Source: Scandinavium sp036409475 (GTDB taxonomy: Bacteria > Pseudomonadota > Gammaproteobacteria > Enterobacterales > Enterobacteriaceae). From it: 64,000 bases of DNA. Under the pieces are notes generated by a model. That model worked only from the letters and a program-made list of their open reading frames with translations, searched no databases and was not told the DNA's origin. The DNA lies in contig NZ_JAYRCK010000031.1 in assembly GCF_036409475.1 (NCBI RefSeq), forward strand, positions 1-64,000. Reading direction: 5' to 3'. Positions 15,993-24,867 of this stretch are shown one piece after another. The translations under genes and the position numbers were made by a program. Numbering within the stretch: position 1 is the first letter of the stretch; each line of letters begins with the position of its first letter.

Positions 15993-18176
15993 TCAAAAAC
16001 GAATTTGCGTTCCGATGCCAAGGATCCGCCCGTGGCCTACGCTCACCGCTTCCGCTCCCGGGCCGTAATACAAGCCAATATACTGTGGGCGTTCATCGGT
16101 CAGGTTTTGTCCAAACAGATAAATATCCGCCCAGGCAAACTCCATGCCTATTTTCGCGTTGACTATCTGATAAGCATCCAGCTTGAAATGACTGCCAACA
16201 TCCGCCTGTCTGTCACCAACGTACTGATGCTGTGCCAGCGCGAACAGATTCGCTTCCGGCATACCTGCCCAGGCGGCAGAATCGTAGTATTGCAGGGTGA
16301 CGCTGGTATTGAAGCGCGGCACCGCCGGTACACGGTTGCCGTTACGCGCCTGAGTCGTTCCAGCGACTTCATCAGACACATTGCGTAATTCAGAATGGGT
16401 ATAACCCGCGCCGACATTGAGCTGTACGCTTTGCGCCAGCTTCACCGAACCTTCGATCTCTGCGCCATAGCTGCGGGTATCCATGTTTTTCGGCACGAAA
16501 GTGAAGGAGGATGAGTCCATCGCTAAAAGGTGTTCGTTTTTAACGTCGTTGTAGAACAACGCCGCATTCAGCTCGGCAAGCCCCCCAAAAAAACTATTTT
16601 TGCTGCCAAGCTCATAGCTCCAGGAGGTCGATTCGTCATACGCTGAATCCATTTTGCCGGTGGCGGCATTGTTGGTAAATTCAGGAAAACCTCCGCTTCT
16701 GGCACCGCGCGCCGCACTGATATAAACAATCGAATCGTCAGTGAGCGCATAATCCAGCGCCGCACGGCCAGTGATCATATCGTCATTCAGCACGCCGCTC
16801 TGATTGAAAGCAGGTACCGTGCCGGGGAAACCGTTTGAACGATAGCGTGCATTGTACGTTTTGCGGTCATGGGTGTAGCGCGCACCGACTGAAGCCTTTA
16901 GCTTATCGGTCAGCGGGACGGTGACTTCGCCAAATGCCGCATAGCTGGTGGTGCTGTAGTCGTTATTCCGCTTGCCGTTGGTCGAGGCGAAAAACGACGA
17001 CTCATACACGGTATTTAATGTGTAGTCATCGTAGAGATAATTTATCCCCCCAACCCACAAGAGATCGGCGTCATCCAGACTGCTCAGCCGCAGCTCCTGA
17101 TACACACTTTGCTGTTTCTCATCGTAGGTGCTCCAGTCTGTCGCTGGGACAAATGCTGATGGCGGCATCTTAAAGGCTTTACTGTAGGTCAGCGCTTCCG
17201 AGTTATTGGTCAGGTTATCAAAATTATAACGATTCCATGCTGTTACCGATGTAATCTGCGCATCCGCTAACTGGCGGTTCGCCGTCAGGGACAGGCCAGA
17301 AATATCGCGATTGACCCAGCCTTTCGGCTCCAGCTCAACAACCGGAAAGCGCGAGGTGTTCTTTAGCAAGAAGTTGGATGGCGTATTATTGTCACGCTCG
17401 TAGGAACCGGTGAATACCAGCCGCGTCAGCTCGTCTGGCGTCATCACCAGCGAGCCGCGAAAGACGCCATTTTCCACTTTCCCCAAATCGCCGCCGGGCG
17501 CGAGGTTTTCGACATCGGGCCCCAGGTTAGCGTAAGCGGCGGAAAAACGTCCCGCCAGGCGCTGTTCCACCAACGGCCCAGAAACAGTCAGTTGCCCCAC
17601 ATTCTGTGATTTTTCATCCAGCCCCACCTCGGTGCGCAGGTATCCTTCAAATTCATCGCCTGGTTGCCGGGTGGTGATATTGATTGCCCCTGCCTGGGCA
17701 TTACGGCCAAACACCGTTCCCTGCGGGCCGCGCAGCACCTCAATACGTTCAACATCAAGAAAGCGCCAATCGGAGGCGTAAGAAGGCTGAGGCACGCCAT
17801 CAATATAGGTTACGACTGAAGTATCGTCGTAGTTAAGTGGTTTGGTGACAGGCCCTACGCCGCGAATAGACATATAGCTCGAACGCCCGTCGCCCAGCGA
17901 ACTAAAACTGACGTTTGGCACATCGCGCAACAGATGTTCGACGTCATCGATACGGCGGTCACTCAGGGTTTGTTGATCAAAAATACTCATCCCCAACGGG
18001 ATCTTTTGCGGATCTTCTTTGACCTTACGAGTGGTCACCACCATGGTCGATTCCTTTCCCGCCTCTTCGTTCTCTTCCTGAATCCCGGCGGCGGTTGCAG
18101 GGGCGGAAAGCAGCGCCCCCACGAATAAAGCAAAAGGTTTGATGTGAAAATCTGCGCGTTGCTGCGTCTTTGACAT
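15993..18176 (-). CDS. TonB-dependent outer-membrane receptor, FyuA/FptA-like
   Basis: Outer-membrane beta-barrel receptor of 727 residues. The N-terminus has a signal peptide ending near PATAAG, then a TonB-box-like STMVVTTRK, the plug domain (DVEHLLRDVPNVSFSSLG; RGPQGTVFGRNAQAGAINI) and a barrel that ends in Phe (IGTQIRF), the usual assembly signal. It should bind the ferric or other metal complex of the siderophore and import it with TonB energy. The ribosome site AAGGGA lies well placed before the ATG. It is preceded by a 130-base intergenic region with a probable promoter, so the receptor and the importer genes behind it can be transcribed separately from the biosynthesis genes. Confidence 0.92.
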   Translation of the reverse strand: MSKTQQRADFHIKPFALFVGALLSAPATAAGIQEENEEAGKESTMVVTTRKVKEDPQKIPLGMSIFDQQTLSDRRIDDVEHLLRDVPNVSFSSLGDGRSSYMSIRGVGPVTKPLNYDDTSVVTYIDGVPQPSYASDWRFLDVERIEVLRGPQGTVFGRNAQAGAINITTRQPGDEFEGYLRTEVGLDEKSQNVGQLTVSGPLVEQRLAGRFSAAYANLGPDVENLAPGGDLGKVENGVFRGSLVMTPDELTRLVFTGSYERDNNTPSNFLLKNTSRFPVVELEPKGWVNRDISGLSLTANRQLADAQITSVTAWNRYNFDNLTNNSEALTYSKAFKMPPSAFVPATDWSTYDEKQQSVYQELRLSSLDDADLLWVGGINYLYDDYTLNTVYESSFFASTNGKRNNDYSTTSYAAFGEVTVPLTDKLKASVGARYTHDRKTYNARYRSNGFPGTVPAFNQSGVLNDDMITGRAALDYALTDDSIVYISAARGARSGGFPEFTNNAATGKMDSAYDESTSWSYELGSKNSFFGGLAELNAALFYNDVKNEHLLAMDSSSFTFVPKNMDTRSYGAEIEGSVKLAQSVQLNVGAGYTHSELRNVSDEVAGTTQARNGNRVPAVPRFNTSVTLQYYDSAAWAGMPEANLFALAQHQYVGDRQADVGSHFKLDAYQIVNAKIGMEFAWADIYLFGQNLTDERPQYIGLYYGPGAEAVSVGHGRILGIGTQIRF

Positions 18177-18306
18177 AACCGTCCCTTAAGGCAAGAAGTC
18201 GTCGAAATATGCTTTTTTCTTTCTACTTCAAGTGTATGGAGAGACGGTTCATTCCCCTAGCCCACTCAGCTATGAGTAAAGCCAAAGCATGTATGGCAAA
18301 AGCCAG
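18177..18306 (-). promoter_or_regulatory. Promoter region of the TonB receptor gene
   Basis: On the minus strand, CGTCTCTCCATACAC (18232-18246) is followed directly by TTGAAG and, after 16 bases, TATTTC. The operator plus -35 block agrees at 15 of 24 positions with the corresponding block at the NRPS promoter. This suggests that the same AraC-type activator acts at both promoters. No clear second repeat is visible here. Confidence 0.4.
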
Positions 18307-19269
18307 TCACCCGTTTAAATACTCTCTCGGGGAACGGCCAAATTTACGGCGATAGGCGGTGGAGAAATTGCTGGGATGCTGGTAGCCGACATAATAGGCT
18401 GCCTGTTTAACCGACCAGCCTTCCGACTCCAGCCCCTGCCGGGCGCGCAGCAGGCGTTGTTCACGCAAAAAGGTGAACACCGACTGCCCCACAACGATCT
18501 GAAATTTGCTTTTCAGGGTGCTGACGCTAATACCGGCTTCACGGGCTAAATCACACAGGCAGTGGCTATTGTCCAGTTCTGAAATCAACTTATCGCGGAT
18601 CCGCAGGATACGCTCGCTATTGCGTACCGGGGCGAGCGTATCGCCCGCCGGTATTTGCTGCTCCACCACGCGAATGCTTTGAGCCAGAATATCCAACACG
18701 CAGCTATGTGTTTGCAGGCGCCCGGTGACGCAATTTTCACAGAAAGAGAACAATTCATTGGCACGGTCGATAATATGTCCGGAGACCGGAAATTCATAAA
18801 CTCCGCATTGATGTAAAATACTCCGCACTTTGCTGGCCAACGCCCGCTCCGTAATCTGCTCCGGAGAGGCCTGAATAACCAGGCTACGGCAGCGATGGCC
18901 GCCGGGGTTCCGACACCAGAGTTTCCATTTCTCTTTGGCAACAATCACTTTCGCCACGCCTTTTTCCAGTTGTAACGGTGCGTCGCCCTCTAACTGGTAG
19001 TGGGGCAAATCACCATCCAGCACCAACAGAATGGTCATGCAGTGATCGAGGACGCCGCAGCGATGATCGTCGCTGTGCACCGAGATATCATTCAGACACA
19101 GGTTCACGCCATAAGGCAGCGTCGCCGCTTTTACCGTCCCGGAGAATTGCGGAAGCCTGCCTGCCGGGGTTGCCGTCGCAGAGGGCGTGTCCACTTCGTA
19201 GTCATATCCCCACTTTTGCGCCATCTCAATAAATTGCTGCAAAGAATGAAGTTGATGCGTGGATTGCAT
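18307..19269 (-). CDS. AraC-family regulator, YbtA/PchR-like
   Basis: Transcription regulator of 320 residues with an N-terminal ligand-sensing half and a C-terminal AraC helix-turn-helix pair (LCDLAREAGISVSTLKSKF; VKQAAYYVGYQHPSNFSTAY; ends KFGRSPREYL). In the yersiniabactin and pyochelin systems the homologue activates biosynthesis and receptor genes when the ferric siderophore is sensed. I chose the ATG at 19269 because it follows GTGAGG at a normal distance. A longer frame from 19332 has no ribosome site and would begin only about five bases after the predicted transcription start. The gene sits between salicylate synthase and the TonB receptor with a Fur-box-like promoter of its own. Confidence 0.88.
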   Translation of the reverse strand: MQSTHQLHSLQQFIEMAQKWGYDYEVDTPSATATPAGRLPQFSGTVKAATLPYGVNLCLNDISVHSDDHRCGVLDHCMTILLVLDGDLPHYQLEGDAPLQLEKGVAKVIVAKEKWKLWCRNPGGHRCRSLVIQASPEQITERALASKVRSILHQCGVYEFPVSGHIIDRANELFSFCENCVTGRLQTHSCVLDILAQSIRVVEQQIPAGDTLAPVRNSERILRIRDKLISELDNSHCLCDLAREAGISVSTLKSKFQIVVGQSVFTFLREQRLLRARQGLESEGWSVKQAAYYVGYQHPSNFSTAYRRKFGRSPREYLNG

Positions 19270-19290
19270 GCCGAATATCCTCACAATTCG

Positions 19291-19315
19291 CCCTCCGGCA
19301 CATAACGACGGAGGG
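19291..19315 (-). other. Hairpin in the 5' leader of the araC-type gene
   Basis: CCCTCCG and CGGAGGG pair across an 11-base loop, just upstream of the ribosome site of the regulator. It could modulate translation or stability of the leader; only the complementarity is seen. Confidence 0.35.
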
Positions 19316-19343
19316 GGAGTCCCATGACACATTTATGTGAGTA

Positions 19344-19393
19344 ATATTAATGACCAGATTAATCTTGTAAATAATAATGATTATTATTTACAA
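19344..19393 (-). promoter_or_regulatory. Fur-box-like palindrome with promoter of the araC-type gene
   Basis: A 29-base AT-rich palindrome (19365-19393) has the core AATAATGATTATTATT. Only its central base fails to pair, and it closely resembles the 7-1-7 Fur consensus built on GATAATGATAATC. It overlaps the last codons of salicylate synthase. A -35 TTTACA (19366-19371) lies inside the palindrome, and a -10 TAATAT (19344-19349) follows after 16 bases. Fur bound here would cover the -35 element and repress the regulator when iron is plentiful. Confidence 0.65.
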
Positions 19394-20711
19394 AACATTT
19401 AGCCACCACATAAGGGGCGATACTCGCCAGTTTTTCCTGCGTTTCCGTCAGCTCCCGCTCTGGCGTGGATTGCGCAATAATCCCGGCGCCTGCCTGTATC
19501 CATTGACGGTGGCTATCCTGAAACGCAGAGCGCAGTACCAGGGCTGCATCAAAGCGGTGCGGATTTTCAATGAGCATCACGGCACCTGAATAGAGTTCCC
19601 GGGGAACGGATTCTAAACCCTGAATGGCCGTCAGCGCTGCCGTTTTGGGAATACCGGAGGCCGTAATAGCCGGAAAGAGCTCATCAAAAACATCCCAGGC
19701 ATCTTGTCCCTCCCCCAGTTGCCCGCTCACCTGAGATCCCAAATGCAGCACGCTACCGCGTTCGCGTACCGACATTAAATCGTTAACGACCACGCTTGCC
19801 GGACGGCACACCTGATTTAATTCGCGAATCGCCTCTTTTACGGAAATAATATGTTCAACGATCTCTTTGCTATCTGAAATCAACGCCTGCTGCTGTTGCG
19901 CGTTTTGTTGCGCATTGTCGGCACGGGCGCGCGTTCCGGCCAGCGGTTCGGTCATCGCCCGCGCCTGTTCCACCCTTACCACCAGTTCAGGGCTAAACCC
20001 CGTTGCTTCTCGCTCTGCGAGGCGAAATAAAAACGATCGCGCAGGCGTATTCTTTTGCCGGCCCAGCCACCAGGTCGCAGGTATATCCAGCGGAGCGGGC
20101 AGCGCCAGCATCCTGGAAACAATCACTTTTTCGTAGTCTCCTGCGTCAATCTCCGCTAACGCACGCGCGACACGCTGGCGATAATCATCGCCGCATTGCG
20201 CCGTATCCACCGCCATGACAGACCTGTTTGGCGGGTCGTTAATATCGCATAACATCGTGCTTAACCGCTGACACTCCGCTTCTGTCGGCGCATAAATCGT
20301 CACCTGTCCCTGCTGAAAAACCAACTCACAGCGGGGAATGACCAGATTTAATAGCGGCCATGTTCCCGGCGTAAAAGGTAAACCACGAACCCGGGCGGCG
20401 TAATTAAACGCAGCCATGCCATAGATACGCGGTGCCTTTTCAGCGTAATTGCGCACAAATTGCCGCGCGCAATCAGCCAGCGTACCGTTGATCGGATAAC
20501 GATGTTCACCGGTAGCCTGTTCCTCCAGCGCCTGCTTCCCGGCAGCGTCAATCTGCAATGTCGCCACGCGTCCCAGTCCCAGACACCAGCAGGGAGGGTT
20601 CTCATAGAGAAAGTAATCATCCCCTGCACTCTGGCGGATAACGGTATAAATTGCCGACAAGGTTCGTTCAGCATCGATTGTCATGGTGTATTCATATCGT
20701 TGGTTAACCAT
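19359..20711 (-). CDS. Salicylate synthase (chorismate to salicylate), YbtS/Irp9-like
   Basis: Magnesium-dependent chorismate-utilising enzyme of 450 residues, close to the length of Irp9/YbtS. It converts chorismate through isochorismate to salicylate and pyruvate. Family motifs are present: VSRMLALP, SPELVVRV, EPLAGTR, DSKEIVEHI, HLGSQVSG, PAITASGIPK and, near the end, GAGIIAQSTPERELTETQ. The ATG follows TTAAGGAG. It supplies the aryl starter for the adenylating ligase encoded immediately upstream (9-base gap). Its last codons, spelling VNNNHYYLQD, double as a Fur-like operator for the next gene. Confidence 0.93.
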   Translation of the reverse strand: MVNQRYEYTMTIDAERTLSAIYTVIRQSAGDDYFLYENPPCWCLGLGRVATLQIDAAGKQALEEQATGEHRYPINGTLADCARQFVRNYAEKAPRIYGMAAFNYAARVRGLPFTPGTWPLLNLVIPRCELVFQQGQVTIYAPTEAECQRLSTMLCDINDPPNRSVMAVDTAQCGDDYRQRVARALAEIDAGDYEKVIVSRMLALPAPLDIPATWWLGRQKNTPARSFLFRLAEREATGFSPELVVRVEQARAMTEPLAGTRARADNAQQNAQQQQALISDSKEIVEHIISVKEAIRELNQVCRPASVVVNDLMSVRERGSVLHLGSQVSGQLGEGQDAWDVFDELFPAITASGIPKTAALTAIQGLESVPRELYSGAVMLIENPHRFDAALVLRSAFQDSHRQWIQAGAGIIAQSTPERELTETQEKLASIAPYVVAKCFVNNNHYYLQD

Positions 20712-20720
20712 AGCGACTCC

Positions 20721-22319
20721 TTAACTCAGGCTGGCGGCCAGCGCTTTTTTATTCACTTTGCCTATCGGCGTCAGGGGAAAGGATGACGTCAGCGTCAGAC
20801 GTTCCGGCCACTTCCAGGCCACCAGATGCTGTTGTTCAAGCCAACGGCGTAGCGCCGGAAGCGTCAACTCGCCTTCGGCGATAACCACCGCGTGAACGAT
20901 CTCCTGTTCAGATCCGGCGTGGTCGGCAATCACCGCCACATCGCGTATCGCCGGATGCGCGCGCAGACAATCCTCAATTTCATCGGCGGCAATGGTCTCG
21001 CCATTTCGGTTAATCACGTCCTTTGTCCGCCCTTCGACAATCAAATAACCGTCTGACCGCTGTCGAACACGATCGCCGCTCCGGTAAAATCCCTCGTGAG
21101 CGAAAGCCTGCTGGTTATGGCGTTGAGCACGGAAATAACCGCGAATGGTATACGGCCCGCGTACCAGTAGCTCTCCCGTTTCGCCCGGCGCAACGGGATG
21201 CCCTTCGTTATCCACAATCAAAATTTCATCATCGGCGCATAGCGGTTTACCCTGGGTATGGATCACCGTCTGCAGTGAGTCGTCCAGACGGGTATAGTTC
21301 AGCAATCCTTCAGCCATGCCGAATACCTGTTGCAGTTGACAATGAAATCGCGCTAAGACCCGTTGCGCGGTTTCCGGCGCCAGTCGCGCGCCCCCGACCT
21401 GTAACAGACGCAGCGAGCTGAGATCCGGTTTCTCCCCATTCAACGCTTCCAGCCATACGGACACCAGCGAAGGCACCAGCGCCGTCATGGTCACCCGATG
21501 ACGTGCAATGGCATCAAACGCATCCTCCGGTGCCGCCGTTGCCGGTATCACCACGCAGCCTCCGCGCGCGAAAACGCCGAGGATCCCCGGACAGGCCAAC
21601 GGAAAATTGTGCGCCATCGAAAGGACGGCCAGATAGCGCTCCTCGGCATCAACGCCGCACAACGCCGCGCTGGCGGTAAAGTTGTAACCATAGTCGGCGT
21701 GAGTGCGGGCAATCAGTTTTGGCAATCCGGTGGTGCCGCCGGATAGCAGCAATAACGCAATGTTGAGCGAATAGTCGCCCTGCGGGCGATCGGTGTATGG
21801 CGTGGCGGTACAGTCGGCAAACCGATTTTGCTCATCAGAGAGCCGAATAGCGCACGGGTGTTCAACCCACGCAGGGATATCCAGATGCGTTAACTGGCGG
21901 CAGCCCAGATACAACCTCGCCTCCGCCAGCGTGATGATATGTAAGATCTCCCGCTGACCGAGGGCAGGCAGCGCCAGAACGGGCACGGCGCCCATCAGCA
22001 GTACCGCGAAGAGCGCGACAATAAATTCCGCGCTATTCGGTAACTGGATAACGACCGGATCGCCAGCACGCAGCCCGGAAGCATGCAGCTCCCCCGCGAA
22101 ACGGCGGGAACAATCAATAAGCGTCTGATAGCGCCATTCGCGGGTCGGTTCCACCAGCGCGACCCGGTCGCTATACCGACGTTGCCAGTCGGCTATCCGC
22201 ATCGCCAGCGTCTCATCCTGCCAGTAGCCCTGTTGCTGATAATGCTGGATCCAGTCCGCTGGCCAGACCATATCCGGGAGTAAACGTCGGATATCCTTTT
22301 TCACTCTCGGTTCAGACAT
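20721..22319 (-). CDS. Salicyl-AMP ligase, YbtE/PchD-like
   Basis: Stand-alone adenylation enzyme of 532 residues. It activates salicylate with ATP and loads it on the aryl carrier domain at the start of the large NRPS. The A3 motif is SGGTTGLPKLIARTH near residue 190. The C-terminal subdomain has GRTKDVINRNGETIAADEIE and the catalytic lysine in LTPIGKVNKKAL. The N-terminus (WPADWIQHYQQQGYW) matches the 2,3-dihydroxybenzoate/salicylate ligase pattern. It overlaps the methyltransferase gene by 8 bases and precedes salicylate synthase. The aryl substrate is inferred from that neighbour. Confidence 0.92.
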   Translation of the reverse strand: MSEPRVKKDIRRLLPDMVWPADWIQHYQQQGYWQDETLAMRIADWQRRYSDRVALVEPTREWRYQTLIDCSRRFAGELHASGLRAGDPVVIQLPNSAEFIVALFAVLLMGAVPVLALPALGQREILHIITLAEARLYLGCRQLTHLDIPAWVEHPCAIRLSDEQNRFADCTATPYTDRPQGDYSLNIALLLLSGGTTGLPKLIARTHADYGYNFTASAALCGVDAEERYLAVLSMAHNFPLACPGILGVFARGGCVVIPATAAPEDAFDAIARHRVTMTALVPSLVSVWLEALNGEKPDLSSLRLLQVGGARLAPETAQRVLARFHCQLQQVFGMAEGLLNYTRLDDSLQTVIHTQGKPLCADDEILIVDNEGHPVAPGETGELLVRGPYTIRGYFRAQRHNQQAFAHEGFYRSGDRVRQRSDGYLIVEGRTKDVINRNGETIAADEIEDCLRAHPAIRDVAVIADHAGSEQEIVHAVVIAEGELTLPALRRWLEQQHLVAWKWPERLTLTSSFPLTPIGKVNKKALAASLS

Positions 22320-23016
22320 AAAGCACTCCTGCTTGCGGGGTGAGTCTTTCTGCTTTTAAGCCCGTTTCACGCGCGAGATCGTCAAGACCAAAGGTATGCC
22401 AGACGCTGCGGTTATGGATAACCTGCGTTGGGCTGGGGCCGCCGCGCACAACCCAGGTTGATGTCAGCATCATGGTATCGTCCTCTCCCGGTTCGCCCTG
22501 CAATGTCGCGCTGTAATGACGCTGCCCCAGCGTGGCGTTAGCCAGAGAGAATGCCGGTAACGACACGGGCTTTTCCACCGGCAACAGCTCGATGAAAATC
22601 GGCGCGCCTGCCGGTAAACGGGGCAGCAGAGTCTTCCACAGCGAGAGTCGAGCCTCGCGGGATAAATGCCCCAGCACACCGTAGGCCACCACGGCGCTCA
22701 AACGCTCGGGCAACAGAAGTTTTTCAACGGGCTCAGGGATGATAGTGACGCGTTTTCGCAAGCGCGGATCGCGGGCCACGCGGTGGGTCAGCACCGCCCG
22801 CATGGCAGGAGAAGGTTCAATCGCCAGAATATCACTATCGGGCAGCGCGTCGGCAATCGCCGCGACCGTCCGTCCAGTGCCTGCGCCGATATCAAGGATC
22901 GGTGCGTCCTCCAGCGTCATCGCGGTAAGACGTTCGCGTAACACCTGCTCGCCAGCGGAATGCGCCTGCGTGACTAAATCGTAGAACTCCGCAACCGGAG
23001 AGTAAAAATCATCCAT
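22312..23016 (-). CDS. SAM-dependent methyltransferase
   Basis: Class I methyltransferase of 234 residues with motif I ILDIGAGTGRTVAAIA near residue 40, an acidic post-motif residue in LAIEPSPAMRAVL, and a later LVVRGGPSPTQ segment. It is separate from the methyltransferase domain embedded in the 1809-residue NRPS, so the pathway encodes at least two methylation steps. The target may be an oxygen, nitrogen or ring carbon of the metallophore; nothing in the sequence decides this. It overlaps both neighbours by a few bases inside the biosynthesis operon. Confidence 0.8.
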   Translation of the reverse strand: MDDFYSPVAEFYDLVTQAHSAGEQVLRERLTAMTLEDAPILDIGAGTGRTVAAIADALPDSDILAIEPSPAMRAVLTHRVARDPRLRKRVTIIPEPVEKLLLPERLSAVVAYGVLGHLSREARLSLWKTLLPRLPAGAPIFIELLPVEKPVSLPAFSLANATLGQRHYSATLQGEPGEDDTMMLTSTWVVRGGPSPTQVIHNRSVWHTFGLDDLARETGLKAERLTPQAGVLYV

Positions 23017-23782
23017 TTATCTGTCCTTCTCGATACGAGGAGAAAACGGCATTCAGCGCCTGCTGAACGACGGTAACCACGGCAATACGCTCGCGGGAGA
23101 TAAAAAAATGGTCACCGGGGAAAAAGTGCACCCGACACCCTTGCCTGCTGTAATCTGACCAGCCGTGCGCCTGACAGGCAGGCAGCTCCGGGTCGTCTCT
23201 CCCCGCCAGAACCGTTATCGGGCAGGACAATAACTCTGCCGGGCCGGGACGGTAGTTTTCAATCAGCCGGTAATCATTACGGATAATGGGCAACAGCAAT
23301 TCGCTCAGTTCTGGCGAATCAATCAGCGCCTGGTTATCACGGCTTAAGCGCTGTAGCTCTGCCAGCAACTGCGTATCGCTCCCCTGGTGGATTTGGCTAT
23401 CCAGCGGGTGAAAACGCGGAGGCTGTCGCCCGGAAATAAACAGATGCTGCGGCGGCTTCCCCAGACGTGACAGGCGCTGCGCCAGCTCATGCGCGATAGC
23501 GCCCCCCATGCTGTGTCCCAAAAGCGCGTAAGGCATTCTGGCAACAACCGGCAGCAACACCGTTTGCAGTTGTGCCAGCAACACGTTCATATCATCAACA
23601 AGCCTGTGCCCGTAGCGATCCTCCCGCCCCGGGTACTGAATAGCCGCCACCTCAAGGTTGTCGTTGAATAACCACGGCCATGCGCGAAACGCGCTGGCCG
23701 CGCCCCCGGCATGCGGAAAGCAAATCAATAACCTCTTTGCCTGCGGGCGGGGAAGATAAAAACGCAAAGCCGTTGTCTTCAT
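23009..23782 (-). CDS. Type II thioesterase, YbtT/PchC-like
   Basis: Alpha/beta-hydrolase of 257 residues of the GrsT family. The nucleophile motif is GHSMGG near residue 92, the catalytic His is in FPGDHFFI near the C-terminus, and the N-terminus has the family segment CFPHAGGAASAF. These enzymes clear wrongly loaded or stalled groups from carrier domains of the NRPS line. The ATG overlaps the stop of the reductase gene (ATGA). The catalytic Ser of this free enzyme contrasts with the Cys in the NRPS-attached thioesterase. Confidence 0.93.
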   Translation of the reverse strand: MKTTALRFYLPRPQAKRLLICFPHAGGAASAFRAWPWLFNDNLEVAAIQYPGREDRYGHRLVDDMNVLLAQLQTVLLPVVARMPYALLGHSMGGAIAHELAQRLSRLGKPPQHLFISGRQPPRFHPLDSQIHQGSDTQLLAELQRLSRDNQALIDSPELSELLLPIIRNDYRLIENYRPGPAELLSCPITVLAGRDDPELPACQAHGWSDYSRQGCRVHFFPGDHFFISRERIAVVTVVQQALNAVFSSYREGQING

Positions 23783-24867
23783 TTGTCGCCCTCCTCAACC
23801 AGCGCGCTAAGCGGCAAAATGGCCGGTGTGTCAGGAGAGATGAGCTCCGGCGACCCCAATTGACGGGAGACATCATGCCAAAGCGACGTCACGCCCAGCG
23901 TCCACTGTCCCTGCCTTTGCGCCAGCGCCGGGTCATGAATACTGGCAATAAACGCCGCCATTGCCCGATTTATCGCCTGCGGCCAGAGCGTATCGAAAAC
24001 GCCGCGAAACGTCTGCGGTTCGCTGCCGGGGAGAATATCGCTGCTTGACGCCTCAAGCCTCTCCGTTCCCTCGCCTTCCAGCACAAGGCGGTGCGTCTCA
24101 TCGCGATGGGTATGCAAACGCGGGCTCCAGATGGCCGGTCCGTGCGTATCCGCCAGCGCCAGAACGCCGCTTTCCGCCGTCAGCGTGAGTCGATGCAGCA
24201 ACAGTGCGTGATTGTCCGCATCTGCCGGATGTATCTGGTTCTGAACACGTAAACTCAACGGCACGCCGCCTATATCGCCATGCAGGCAGGTATACGGGCC
24301 GACTCTGGCAGGCTCGGCGACCGCCAGCGTCGCCGGATGCAGTTTTCCCAGCGCGCGAGCCATCACATCAAGCAGCGGATACAGCACCTGCGCGCCGCAA
24401 ATCCCCTCCAGATAGAGAAAAGGCTGTTGGCGACGGATCTTCGCCGCCGCCTGCAAGAACAGATAAATCGGTGCAACATGCGGATAGAACGCGTTGACAT
24501 CGTAGCGCACATGGTGCTGCCTGGCCGTTCGCATCCCGTCGTTAAGCTCATCAGGGTGCAGCGGGTGCTCCTGCAATACGTGAATACCACGACGCATGAG
24601 CGCACAGGCGATATCGCCGCCGTTGCCACCGGAAACGGCAGCTCTGATGACGACGCACGCCAGATCAATATCGTCGGGTAATGCCTGCACGCTGGTGTAA
24701 TGGGCGATCCCGAACTGCTGCGCATAATCAGCAGAAGCGCGCGAGCCGCTGGAGAGGATCCCCACCAGTTCAATCGCCGGATTCGCCGCCAGCGCCCGCA
24801 GATAGAAACGACCAAAACTGGTGCCGCAGACAATGGCCCGCAAGGGGCGATGCGCGTGTTGGGTCAT
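23779..24867 (-). CDS. Thiazolinyl imine reductase, YbtU/PchG-like
   Basis: NADPH-dependent reductase of 362 residues that converts one thiazoline ring on the NRPS to a thiazolidine. The N-terminal Rossmann motif is VCGTSFGRFYLRALA, followed by VVIRAAVSGGNGGDIA and the family sequence VLQEHPLHPDEL near residue 100. Length and motifs match YbtU and PchG. It overlaps its two neighbours by four bases each and is thus coupled to the NRPS operon. Its presence predicts at least one reduced ring, most likely the one carrying the N-methyl group added by the terminal NRPS module, as in pyochelin. Confidence 0.92.
   Translation of the reverse strand: MTQHAHRPLRAIVCGTSFGRFYLRALAANPAIELVGILSSGSRASADYAQQFGIAHYTSVQALPDDIDLACVVIRAAVSGGNGGDIACALMRRGIHVLQEHPLHPDELNDGMRTARQHHVRYDVNAFYPHVAPIYLFLQAAAKIRRQQPFLYLEGICGAQVLYPLLDVMARALGKLHPATLAVAEPARVGPYTCLHGDIGGVPLSLRVQNQIHPADADNHALLLHRLTLTAESGVLALADTHGPAIWSPRLHTHRDETHRLVLEGEGTERLEASSSDILPGSEPQTFRGVFDTLWPQAINRAMAAFIASIHDPALAQRQGQWTLGVTSLWHDVSRQLGSPELISPDTPAILPLSALVEEGDK

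Noticed and set aside
19270..19332. Longer N-terminus for the AraC regulator, starting at 19332
   Set aside because: There is no ribosome site, and the predicted transcription start lies only about five bases before it; the ATG at 19269 follows GTGAGG.
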